From: Thermoplasmatales archaeon
GTDB lineage: Archaea; Thermoplasmatota; E2; UBA202; DSCA01
Assembly (NCBI GenBank): GCA_011049295.1
Contig: DSCA01000005.1
Coordinates: 1 to 20,163 of the forward strand
Reading direction: 5' to 3'
DNA: 20,163 bases
Part shown: piece after piece, positions 7,297 to 14,099 of the stretch
Layout of the letters: each line of letters opens with the position of its first letter
How positions within the stretch are numbered: position 1 is the stretch's first letter
Made by a program: the position numbers and the translations under genes
The notes under the pieces: generated by a model
The model's database searches: none
Told to the model about the DNA's origin: nothing
Seen by the model: the letters and a program-made list of their open reading frames with translations, nothing else

Positions 7297-9166
7297 GGTT
7301 GACCACCTCCTGCGCATGGGTCTGGATGAACTGCTTGCGGGGCTCCACGTCCTCGCCCATGAGGATGGTGAACAGCTCGTCCGCCCACACCGCGTCCTCC
7401 ACGGTCACCTGCTTGAGAATACGCTGCTGGGGATTCATGGTGGTCTCCCACAGCTGGTCGGGGTTCATCTCGCCCAGGCCCTTGTAGCGCTGGATGGAGG
7501 CGTTGGGGGCCGTCAGCTGCTCCCGCTCCGCCTCGGAGTAGGCATACTCGATGCTTTTCCCCTTCTTAATCCGGTACAGGGGAGGCTGGGCGATGTACAC
7601 GTATCCGTTGTCAATCAGCGGCCGCATGTAGCGGAAGAAAAAGGTCAGCAGCAGGGTGCGGATGTGGGCCCCGTCCACATCGGCATCGGTCATAATCACG
7701 ATTTTGTGGTAGTTGGCCCTCTTAAGGTCGAACTCGTCCCCGATGCCCGTACCGATGGTGGATATGATAGCCTTGATTTCGTCGTTCTCCAGAATGCGGT
7801 CGAAGCGGGCCTTCTCCACGTTGAGAATCTTGCCCTTCAGGGGCAGAATGGCCTGGAAGTCCCGGTTTCGTCCCTGCTTGGCGGAGCCGCCGGCGGAGTC
7901 TCCCTCCACCAGAAACAGCTCGCAGCGGTGGGGGTCGTCCAGAGAGCAGTCGGCCAGTTTGCCGGGCAGGGCCGATGACTCCAAATAGCTCTTCTTGCGG
8001 GTCAGCTCCCGCGCCTTACGGGCCGCCTCCCGCGCCCGGGAGGCCTCCAGAGCCTTGTCGATGATGACCTTGGCGGTGGCCGGGTTCTCCTCAAGGTAGG
8101 TGGAAAGACGCTCGTTGACGAAGGCCTCCACGATGCCCTTGATTTCGGAGTTCCCCAGCCGGGTCTTGGTCTGCCCCTCGAACTGGGGGTCGGGAACCTT
8201 GCAGGAGATGATGGCGGTGAGGCTCTCCCGCACGTCCTCGCCGCTCAGGCTCTGGTCCTCGTTTTTGAACACGTTTCGTCGGGCGTAGTCGTTGAGGGTG
8301 CGGGTCAGCGCTGCTTTGAAGCCGGAGAGATGGGTGCCCCCCTCCCGGGTGTTGATGTTGTTGACAAAGGAAAAAATCTTTTCCGTGTAGCCCTCGGTGT
8401 ACTGCATGGCCACCTCGATGACCACCCCGTCCCGCTCCCCCTCCATGTAAATGACGTCCCCGTGCAGGGGATGCTTGGTGCGATTGATGTACTGAATGAA
8501 TTCGGCAATGCCCCCGCTGTACTGGAAGGTTGCCTGGTCCCCGCTGCGCTCGTCCCGGAAGGTTATCTGGAGGTCCTTGTTCAGAAAGGCTATTTCCTGA
8601 AGTCGGTTTTTGAGGTGGGCACCGTCGACGGCCACGTTGCCGAATATCTGGGGGTCGGGCAGAAAGGTGACCGTGGTCCCGGTGTCCGAGGCCGGTCCCC
8701 TCTCCTCCAACTCGGTAACCGGGATGCCCCGCTCGTAACGCTGAAAATACACCCTGCCGTTGCGCCGGGTTTCCACCTCCAGCCAGGAGGAGAGGGCATT
8801 GACCACGGACACCCCCACTCCGTGCAGGCCGCCGGACACCTTGTAGGCGCTCTTGTCGAATTTGCCTCCGGCATGCAGCCGGGTCATCACCACCTCCACC
8901 CCCGGAATGCCGTAGTCCGGATGGACCTTCACCGGGATACCCCGGCCGTTGTCTCTGACCGTTATGCTGCCGTCCTGGTTGATGCAGGCATCGATGCGGG
9001 TACAGTAGCCGGACAGGGATTCGTCCACCGAGTTGTCCACCACCTCCTCCACCAGGTGATGTACACCCTGCTCGTCGGTGGAGCCGATGTACATGGCAGG
9101 GCGGATGCGCACCCCCTCCAGGCCCTCCAGCACCCTGATTTTGTCTATCTCGTAATCGTCAGCCAT
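7286..9166 (-). CDS. gyrB: DNA gyrase subunit B
   Basis: 626 residues from the ATG at 9166. This is the ATPase subunit of gyrase and works with GyrA downstream. The GHKL ATP site is complete: E41 and N45 in LVEEVVDNSVDES, D72 in RDNGRGIP, GKFD (101-104) and GGLHGVGVS (112-120). The transducer carries the QTK motif in GQTKTRLGN. The TOPRIM domain shows FLVEGDSAGGSA (catalytic Glu) and MTDADVDGAHI (metal-binding Asp). The tail has QRYKGLGEMNPDQLW. It lacks the roughly 170-residue insertion of enterobacterial GyrB, matching the compact form of most bacteria and archaea. The frame extends 26 codons further upstream, but the family start (MADDYEIDKIRVLEGLEGVR) and a TATA box at 9195-9203 fix 9166. 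gyrA follows with an overlap. Confidence 0.96.
   Translation of the reverse strand: MADDYEIDKIRVLEGLEGVRIRPAMYIGSTDEQGVHHLVEEVVDNSVDESLSGYCTRIDACINQDGSITVRDNGRGIPVKVHPDYGIPGVEVVMTRLHAGGKFDKSAYKVSGGLHGVGVSVVNALSSWLEVETRRNGRVYFQRYERGIPVTELEERGPASDTGTTVTFLPDPQIFGNVAVDGAHLKNRLQEIAFLNKDLQITFRDERSGDQATFQYSGGIAEFIQYINRTKHPLHGDVIYMEGERDGVVIEVAMQYTEGYTEKIFSFVNNINTREGGTHLSGFKAALTRTLNDYARRNVFKNEDQSLSGEDVRESLTAIISCKVPDPQFEGQTKTRLGNSEIKGIVEAFVNERLSTYLEENPATAKVIIDKALEASRAREAARKARELTRKKSYLESSALPGKLADCSLDDPHRCELFLVEGDSAGGSAKQGRNRDFQAILPLKGKILNVEKARFDRILENDEIKAIISTIGTGIGDEFDLKRANYHKIVIMTDADVDGAHIRTLLLTFFFRYMRPLIDNGYVYIAQPPLYRIKKGKSIEYAYSEAEREQLTAPNASIQRYKGLGEMNPDQLWETTMNPQQRILKQVTVEDAVWADELFTILMGEDVEPRKQFIQTHAQEVVNLDI
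7304..7311 (-). promoter_or_regulatory. Shine-Dalgarno site deciding the gyrA start
   Basis: Minus-strand AGGAGGTG is complementary to the 3' end of 16S rRNA over about 8 nt and ends 7 nt before a TTG. It lies inside the last codons of gyrB. This makes TTG at 7296 the likely gyrA start rather than the ATG at 7317, which it would follow. Confidence 0.7.
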
Positions 9167-9194
9167 GGACCCTCCGGGTATGAAGTAGCGGGCA

Positions 9195-9203
9195 CATATA
9201 TAG
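9195..9203 (-). promoter_or_regulatory. TATA box of the gyrB-gyrA operon
   Basis: Minus-strand CTATATATG, among the clearest TATA boxes here. It predicts a transcript start near 9174 and a leader of only about 7 nt before the gyrB ATG. No separate TATA box is seen for gyrA. Confidence 0.6.
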
Positions 9204-9248
9204 GTTTCTTTCTTTCCCAAGAAGCACGGGAGCGCGGGGAGCACCTAA

Positions 9249-9269
9249 CCGGTGTGTCCTCAGCACCGG
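9249..9269 (-). other. Short hairpin overlapping the end of the zinc-protein gene region
   Basis: CCGGTG (9249-9254) and CACCGG (9264-9269) are perfect inverted repeats around a 9-nt loop, immediately after the stop codon of the small zinc protein and 50 bp before the gyrB TATA box. No T-run follows on the minus strand, so it is not a classical terminator. It may mark the mRNA 3' end or be chance. Confidence 0.25.
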
Positions 9270-9545
9270 CTAGCGGTTGAAAATGCCGCCTCGCTTCTCC
9301 TCCGCCTGAGCGTGCTCGTGCCCTCCCTCGGCCCCCATGTGTCCCCAGCACTGCTCGCAGTACAGTTCGTTGCACAGGGGGCACTCGTAGACCATTCCGC
9401 TGTAGGAGGGGTCAAGCATGTTGACGCCGCAGGCGCTGCAGGAGGCCTCCTGCTTGTATTTTTCCCGGCAGTCCCCGCACACCTTGACGTCGGGGGTGAG
9501 GATGGTGCGAATCTTTTCTTTTCTGATGTTTTCTTCCTGCATCAT
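9270..9545 (-). CDS. Small protein with two cysteine-rich zinc-binding motifs
   Basis: 91 residues from the ATG at 9545 (a second ATG follows at once). I do not recognise a named family. Residues 23-39 form one four-cysteine ribbon (CGDC...CSACG). Residues 55-66 form a second cluster (CPLCNELYCEQC), followed by His69, His76 and His78, which could supply further ligands; the spacing recalls cross-brace or C4 zinc knuckles. The N-terminal 20 residues are charged and probably helical. No signal peptide or membrane segment is present. A TATA box about 30 bp upstream supports the start and separates it from the CBS gene. A role in nucleic-acid or protein binding is plausible, but nothing more specific can be said. 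The reading frame runs open far upstream, through the CBS gene in another frame; that part is a shadow. Confidence 0.7.
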   Translation of the reverse strand: MMQEENIRKEKIRTILTPDVKVCGDCREKYKQEASCSACGVNMLDPSYSGMVYECPLCNELYCEQCWGHMGAEGGHEHAQAEEKRGGIFNR

Positions 9546-9572
9546 GTCACGCACGTAGTAAAGGTGCCGGGG

Positions 9573-9580
9573 ATATAAAC
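9573..9580 (-). promoter_or_regulatory. TATA box of the small zinc protein gene
   Basis: Minus-strand GTTTATAT centred about 30 bp upstream of the first ATG at 9545, predicting a near-leaderless mRNA. Confidence 0.5.
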
Positions 9581-9595
9581 GTTTTCTTCTTCTGG

Positions 9596-10096
9596 CTACC
9601 GGGGAGTTTCCTCGTTCAGGGGGTAGTACTGGGTGGCCTTGTAAAACTTGGAGATGAGGTTGCGGAGGGTGAGCTCCCCCTCGATGGTGCGGTCGGTGAC
9701 CACCGCCAGGCGGCGAATGTTGTGGCGAATCATCTTTTTCAGGGCGTCGGCCACGGTGTCGTCGGGCTGGCAGGTGATGGGATGCTTGGTCATGATGTCC
9801 TCGGCCCGGCCCTCTATTCCGTGGTGGTAGAGCTTGGGAAGGCTGAACACCCCGTAGTAGGTGCGGGGAGGGGCCAGTATCTGAAGGATGTCGTGCCGGG
9901 TGATGACCCCCACCAGCTCCTTGGTCTTCAGGCTCTCCACCACCCATACGTGGGTCTTGCCGTCCAGAATGGAGAGCACCAGGGGGATGGCCGCATCCTT
10001 CTCGATGATGGGGAGGTCCCACACCCGGATGTCCATGAGGTCCCTGACCCGGGCCTCGTAGAATTCGGAGATGAGCATTTCCTCTCCTGACGGCAT
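9596..10096 (-). CDS. Protein with tandem CBS domains
   Basis: 166 residues made almost entirely of two CBS motifs, at about residues 16-80 and 95-158. Supporting features are VRDLMDIRVWDLP near the start, ELVGVITRHDIL closing the first motif, AEDIMTKHPITCQPDDTVADAL opening the second, and RRLAVVTDRTIEGELTLRNLI closing it. Stand-alone CBS pairs form a Bateman module that binds adenine nucleotides or other ligands and often regulates a partner protein; the partner is unknown. The antiporter just upstream on the same strand is one candidate by position only. A TATA box about 27 bp upstream favours the ATG at 10096; a second ATG at 10078, preceded by AGGAG, is an alternative that would shorten the protein by 6 residues. 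There are no transmembrane segments. Confidence 0.88.
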   Translation of the reverse strand: MPSGEEMLISEFYEARVRDLMDIRVWDLPIIEKDAAIPLVLSILDGKTHVWVVESLKTKELVGVITRHDILQILAPPRTYYGVFSLPKLYHHGIEGRAEDIMTKHPITCQPDDTVADALKKMIRHNIRRLAVVTDRTIEGELTLRNLISKFYKATQYYPLNEETPR

Positions 10097-10118
10097 GCAC
10101 GGGATTAACTTATGACTC

Positions 10119-10127
10119 TATTTAAAG
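10119..10127 (-). promoter_or_regulatory. TATA box of the CBS-domain gene
   Basis: Minus-strand CTTTAAATA centred about 27 bp before the ATG at 10096. It lies in the 36-bp gap after the antiporter stop codon, so the two genes can be transcribed separately. Confidence 0.5.
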
Positions 10128-10132
10128 TTAAT

Positions 10133-11320
10133 TCACTGCTGGCCCAGCTCCCCCGCCCGGTGCAGGGCAAACCAGGTGGCCAGGGGGCCCACGATTTCGA
10201 AGACTACGGTGGTGGCGGTGATGGTGGTGAGCACCAGCCGGCCCAGGTCGGGGTAGCCCCGGGCAGCCAGCTCCGTGGAGGCCAGCAGGGCCAGACCGAT
10301 GGCCACGCCCGCCTGGGTGAGGGTCCCCAGGCCGATGTTCCGGGCAATCACCGGCTCGGCGCGGGTGGCCCGGGCCGCCGCGTAGGCTCCGCCCAGTTTT
10401 CCGGTGCTCCGGCAGACCACATACACCACGCCAATCACTCCCGCCCCGGCCAGCACCCCCAGGTGCAGGTTGAGCCCGGCCAGCACGAAGAAGAGCACGT
10501 ACACGGGCAGGCTGATTACCTTCACCGCGTCGAACACCGGCCTGTTTACCCGAGGAAAAACGTTGGTCACGGTCATCCCCATGGCCAGGGAGGCCAGGAT
10601 GAGGGACACGTCCAGCAAGGTGGCCAGCCCGGCGGTCAGCAGAATGGCAGTGAGGGCCACGGCAATGATTTCCTCCCGCTCCACCAGCCGTCTGAAAATG
10701 AAGGCCGCCCCCAGCCCCATCGCCAGGCCCAGCAGCAGCGCACCTCCCGTGTCTATCAGAGGGTCAACCAGCATGGAGGCCGCGGAAAAGCCCCCGGTGG
10801 CCAGCAGCCCGCCAGCGATGGCAATGGAAAAAGCATAGATGAAGATGGCCAGACCGTCATCCAGGCCCACCACGGCCAGGATGGAATTGGTCAATTTGCC
10901 CCGCGCCTTGTATTCCTGGATGATGGCCACCGCCCCGGCGGGAGCGCTGGCCGGGGCCATGGCGGCAAAAATGATGGCCTTGGGGAGATCCGCGGTCACC
11001 AGATATACAAACACGAAGACCATGAAAAAGGCCCCCAGGGTCTCGCCCAGGATGATGGCCAGGATGCTCCTCCCCTGGCGTCTCATAAGGGTGAGGGTGA
11101 GCTCTCCCCCGATGACAAAGGCCACAAAGGCCAGGGAGAAGTTGGTAACGGTTTCCACCTCGGCGGCAGCGAGGTCCAGCACGCCCAGCACCTCCGGTCC
11201 CAGAATAAATCCGGCAATGATGTAGCCCACCACCCCGGTGACGCGCAGGCGGTGGGTACCCTTTCCGATGAGGAGACCCAGGCCGATGGCCAGCCCTCCC
11301 AGGAGCAGGTAGTTGATCAT
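10133..11320 (-). CDS. Monovalent cation:proton antiporter, CPA2/Kef-NapA type membrane domain
   Basis: 395 residues, almost wholly hydrophobic, with about 11-12 membrane segments. The key mark is D154-D155 in VVGLDDGLAIF, matching the paired aspartates of electrogenic CPA2 antiporters such as NapA, where they bind Na+ and H+. Other family features are GYIIAGFILGP near residues 32-42, and internal symmetry of two inverted halves. There is no C-terminal TrkA-N (RCK) domain, so it is not a full Kef channel-type protein. It probably exports Na+ (or K+) in exchange for protons. It has its own TATA box, and a separate CBS-domain gene follows 36 bp downstream. The start at 11320 fits the TATA position and the first membrane helix (MINYLLLGGL). 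Confidence 0.9.
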   Translation of the reverse strand: MINYLLLGGLAIGLGLLIGKGTHRLRVTGVVGYIIAGFILGPEVLGVLDLAAAEVETVTNFSLAFVAFVIGGELTLTLMRRQGRSILAIILGETLGAFFMVFVFVYLVTADLPKAIIFAAMAPASAPAGAVAIIQEYKARGKLTNSILAVVGLDDGLAIFIYAFSIAIAGGLLATGGFSAASMLVDPLIDTGGALLLGLAMGLGAAFIFRRLVEREEIIAVALTAILLTAGLATLLDVSLILASLAMGMTVTNVFPRVNRPVFDAVKVISLPVYVLFFVLAGLNLHLGVLAGAGVIGVVYVVCRSTGKLGGAYAAARATRAEPVIARNIGLGTLTQAGVAIGLALLASTELAARGYPDLGRLVLTTITATTVVFEIVGPLATWFALHRAGELGQQ

Positions 11321-11344
11321 CCCGAAGGGAATGACGCGTCCCCT

Positions 11345-11354
11345 ACATAAATAT
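11345..11354 (-). promoter_or_regulatory. TATA box of the antiporter gene
   Basis: Minus-strand AATATTTATG centred about 29 bp upstream of the ATG at 11320. It shares the 98-bp divergent region with the phosphoesterase promoter. Confidence 0.5.
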
Positions 11355-11389
11355 TGACATAAATGTGCACGCCTGCGGCGCTGAGAAAG

Positions 11390-11399
11390 TATTTAATAT
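11390..11399 (+). promoter_or_regulatory. TATA box of the phosphoesterase gene
   Basis: TATTTAATAT centred about 24 bp upstream of the GTG at 11419. This supports that GTG as a leaderless start. Confidence 0.55.
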
Positions 11400-11418
11400 G
11401 CTTTTCCGTTGAACAACT

Positions 11419-12597
11419 GTGAGACCCAGCTACGGCGCCTGGGGGGTGGTGCTGCTCTGCCTGCTGCCGCTGGTTTTCCTGCCCGAAACCGAGGGGAAGA
11501 GAGGCGCCGATATCGTGGCCGGCCCCTACCTGCAGCAGGTGACATCTTCAGAGATAACCTTCCGCTGGATAACCGACCGGCCGGCGACGGAGAACCGCGT
11601 TTACTGGGGCCTCAGCCCCCACAACCTCACCCTGGCCCGGGGAGCACCGAACAGGGAATGGCACGAGGTCACGGTGACCGGCCTGCAGCCCTCCACATCC
11701 TACTGGTACCGGGTGACCTCCGACGACATGGAGAGCTCGCTGTACACTTTCCGCACGGCACCGGGAAATGAGGACAGCGTGACCATCATTGCCTACGGTG
11801 ATTCCCGGGGGGTGTGGGATGACTGGCGCAACGCCAGCTTGGTGGCACGAGCCATAGAGCAGGAGCGCGCCCGGGTGGTGATCAACACCGGAGACCTGGT
11901 GGCCAGCGGCGGGGAGGAGGAGCAGTGGATACGGTTTTTTCAGGTGGCCTCCTTCTCCCACAACGCCACCCTGTATCCGGCCCTGGGGAACCACGACCTT
12001 CCCGCCGGCAACCTGCGCCGCTTCTTCAGCCTTCCCCACAATGAGCGATGGTATGCCGTTGACTACGGGCCCTGCCACCTGGTGGTGCTGGACTCCACTC
12101 TCCCCTACGGGCTGTCCCTGGGCCAGTACCTGTGGCTGCTGAGTGCTGTGCAAACAGAAAAACCGTGGACCGTAGTGGTCTTCCACCATCCGCCCTACAG
12201 CTCGGGCGCCCACGGAGGCACTCTGCACACCCGGCTGCTGTGGGCTCCCCTGTTCAGGACGCAGGGCGTAGACCTGGTGCTCAACGGCCACGACCATGAC
12301 TACGAGCACCTCATTGTCCAGGGCCTTCACTACGTGGTGACCGGCGGGGGCGGGGCGCCCCTGCGCCCGGTGGGCAGCGGCCAGTGGACGCAGCAGACAC
12401 ATTCGACCTATCACTACTGCCGGGTGACGGCGAGTGGCTCTGCCCTGGAGGTAGCGGCCCTAGAGCCAGACGGAAAACTCCTGGACCGATTCACCGTGGG
12501 GGAAAGTCGGGGTGCCGGGATGCCGCGCGCTTGCGGCCTGTCTGTCTGGTGGCTCCTGTGGTATGCAGCCTGCACGGAGTGGCTGACCATCGGGTGA
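11419..12597 (+). CDS. Secreted metallophosphoesterase, purple acid phosphatase-like
   Basis: 392 residues starting at a GTG. A signal peptide or N-terminal anchor covers about residues 8-25. Residues about 33-113 form a fibronectin III-like domain like the N-terminal domain of purple acid phosphatases (VAGPYLQQVTSSEITFRW, then LQPSTSYWYRV). The calcineurin-like catalytic domain follows with its metal ligands in order: D128 (YGDSRG), D159 (NTGDLVASG), N191-H192 (GNHD), H256 or H257 (FHHPPYSSG), and H291/H293 (NGHDHDYE). It should hydrolyse phosphate monoesters outside the cell, perhaps for phosphate scavenging. The C-terminus has a short hydrophobic stretch (LSVWWLLWYAAC) that could be a membrane anchor. 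The gene is divergent from the antiporter and convergent with the NosD-like gene, 24 bp away. Confidence 0.88.
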   Translation: MRPSYGAWGVVLLCLLPLVFLPETEGKRGADIVAGPYLQQVTSSEITFRWITDRPATENRVYWGLSPHNLTLARGAPNREWHEVTVTGLQPSTSYWYRVTSDDMESSLYTFRTAPGNEDSVTIIAYGDSRGVWDDWRNASLVARAIEQERARVVINTGDLVASGGEEEQWIRFFQVASFSHNATLYPALGNHDLPAGNLRRFFSLPHNERWYAVDYGPCHLVVLDSTLPYGLSLGQYLWLLSAVQTEKPWTVVVFHHPPYSSGAHGGTLHTRLLWAPLFRTQGVDLVLNGHDHDYEHLIVQGLHYVVTGGGGAPLRPVGSGQWTQQTHSTYHYCRVTASGSALEVAALEPDGKLLDRFTVGESRGAGMPRACGLSVWWLLWYAACTEWLTIG

Positions 12598-12621
12598 GGC
12601 AGCCGTGGACGGGCGTCCGCG

Positions 12622-13992
12622 TTACACCACTCTGACCGTCTGGTGACCCCTGAACCGGGTGCCGTCAAACAGGGAGCCGGTGACTATGAGGTCCGCAGTA
12701 TCTCCGGAGGGAAGAGCGGTTAGCAGAGGTTCCCGCTCGAATTTGACCATGAGGTCTGGGATGCCGTCGCCGTCGCTGTCTCCCAGGGAGGTGGGGTGCA
12801 GGCGGGCCGGGATGCTCATGTTGAGGAGGATGGTGCTCACGTTGATGTCCGCAGCCGAGTAGCCCTCCTCCAGCTCCAGGTAGCAGGTGACCCAGTTTCC
12901 TTTGCTCCGGGTGTTGAGGACGGAGGGATACATCTCCACATGGGCCTTTATGGGTGGCGGCATCAGGGGATAGCGGTCCACGTTGGCCGTGAACAGCGGA
13001 AAAATCTTCCGGGGTGAATCCACGATGCCGTCGTCGCCGGGCAGGTCTTGTCCGGGACCGTGGTAGCGGTCCACGGCTCCCTCGGAGGCATGGTCAAAAT
13101 CGGACCAGTAGTTGCCGCCCGCCGGGTATCCGGCGTCCCAGGTATTGGCTCCGCCGCCCGTGGCGTAGGCGTTGACCTGGTTTCCGATGAGTCGGTTGTG
13201 GAAAATATGGTTGCCGCTGCTGCCCGACAGGTACAGCCCGTACTGGTGGCCGGAGACGGTGTTGTTGTCTATGGTGTTGGAAGATGAGAGGTGCAGATAC
13301 AGGCCGTGGGAGGAGGCCGTAATCAGGCTGTCTCGGACGAGGTTGGACGATGCGGAGCGCAGATAGATGGACTCTTTGATGTTTTGGTAAAGCGTGACGT
13401 TGTGTATCCGGATGTCCGTGGAGCCCTGCAGGTATATGCCCTGCCTATAGTTGTGGGATATGTTGCACGACGATATGTCCACGTCATCCGAAAAGAGGAG
13501 GGAGCAGCCATAATAGTTGTGGTGCAGATATAGGTTGTCAATGAGTAGTTGCCCGGAGGATATGGCGTAGAGGGCATGGTTGGCACCAGTGATGACCAGG
13601 TCGGTAATCGTGCAGTCCCTGACCCTGTTCAGTTCAAGGGCCGCGTCTCCGTTGGATGTGCCGCTACGGCCAAGGGTGAGGCGGGAAACGTGCAGCGAGC
13701 AGTCGCTGGCAAAGACCACGTCCCCCGCCCCGGTGCCGGAGATAACGGTGGCCTCCGGACCCTCTCCCGTCAGGCAGATGTCTTTCTGAATGATAATGGT
13801 GGGGGCGGTATAGACCCCGCTTCTGACCAGAACGGTGTCGCCATCCTGGGCTGCATCCACCGCCTCCTGAACGGTGGCATAGGCATCGGGAACCACCAGC
13901 ACGGAGGGGGCAGCCCGTCCGCCAGGGGAGATTACCGATAGAGACAGCAGGAGCAGCCCCCCCACGGCCACAACCAGTATTTTTTTGTGCAT
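12622..13992 (-). CDS. Secreted NosD-like right-handed parallel beta-helix protein
   Basis: 456 residues from the ATG at 13992. A signal peptide covers about residues 1-28. The next part (PDAYATVQEAVDAAQDGDTVLV) is the usual entry into a NosD/pectate-lyase-like beta-helix, followed by about ten rungs of S/N-rich repeats to about residue 290. A segment like GNYWSDFD...DRYPLMP is typical of archaeal NosD-like exoproteins. The last 103 residues form a domain seen in many archaeal secreted proteins, with a GDSDGDGIPDLMVKF calcium-loop-like core. Such helices bind or cleave polysaccharides, but no catalytic residues can be assigned. The start is fixed by GGAGGT 4 nt upstream and a TATA box at 14026-14037; an in-frame ATG 18 codons upstream would lie before the transcript start. 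Confidence 0.88.
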   Translation of the reverse strand: MHKKILVVAVGGLLLLSLSVISPGGRAAPSVLVVPDAYATVQEAVDAAQDGDTVLVRSGVYTAPTIIIQKDICLTGEGPEATVISGTGAGDVVFASDCSLHVSRLTLGRSGTSNGDAALELNRVRDCTITDLVITGANHALYAISSGQLLIDNLYLHHNYYGCSLLFSDDVDISSCNISHNYRQGIYLQGSTDIRIHNVTLYQNIKESIYLRSASSNLVRDSLITASSHGLYLHLSSSNTIDNNTVSGHQYGLYLSGSSGNHIFHNRLIGNQVNAYATGGGANTWDAGYPAGGNYWSDFDHASEGAVDRYHGPGQDLPGDDGIVDSPRKIFPLFTANVDRYPLMPPPIKAHVEMYPSVLNTRSKGNWVTCYLELEEGYSAADINVSTILLNMSIPARLHPTSLGDSDGDGIPDLMVKFEREPLLTALPSGDTADLIVTGSLFDGTRFRGHQTVRVV

Positions 13993-13996
13993 GTTT

Positions 13997-14002
13997 ACCT
14001 CC
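13997..14002 (-). promoter_or_regulatory. Shine-Dalgarno site of the NosD-like gene
   Basis: Minus-strand GGAGGT, 4 nt before the ATG at 13992. With the TATA box it indicates a short leader of about 14 nt, unlike the leaderless neighbours. Confidence 0.55.
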
Positions 14003-14025
14003 AGTGTATAGTAATGGACATGGGG

Positions 14026-14037
14026 ATATTTAAATAT
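14026..14037 (-). promoter_or_regulatory. TATA box of the NosD-like gene
   Basis: A 12-bp perfect palindrome ATATTTAAATAT, about 39 bp upstream of the ATG at 13992, predicting a transcript start near 14006. Confidence 0.6.
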
Positions 14038-14099
14038 TGCTATCAAAATGCTATCATAATGGCGGTGTATGGAGACGGGATGTTTTTCCGCCCCTCTAT

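Noticed and set aside
4807..7302. Very long open frame on the plus strand opposite gyrA
   Set aside because: It is antisense to a fully conserved gyrA; its translation is His/Gly/Leu-rich and low in domain signal, as expected from a GC-rich shadow frame.
9546..10100. Upstream extension of the small zinc protein frame through the CBS gene
   Set aside because: The extension is Pro/Gly/His/Arg-rich, lies out of frame within a clear CBS-domain gene, and a TATA box is placed just before the ATG at 9545.
12900..13700. Repeated short motifs that might suggest a CRISPR-like or tandem repeat
   Set aside because: They are the degenerate rungs of the beta-helix protein; no exact repeats of fixed spacing occur at DNA level.
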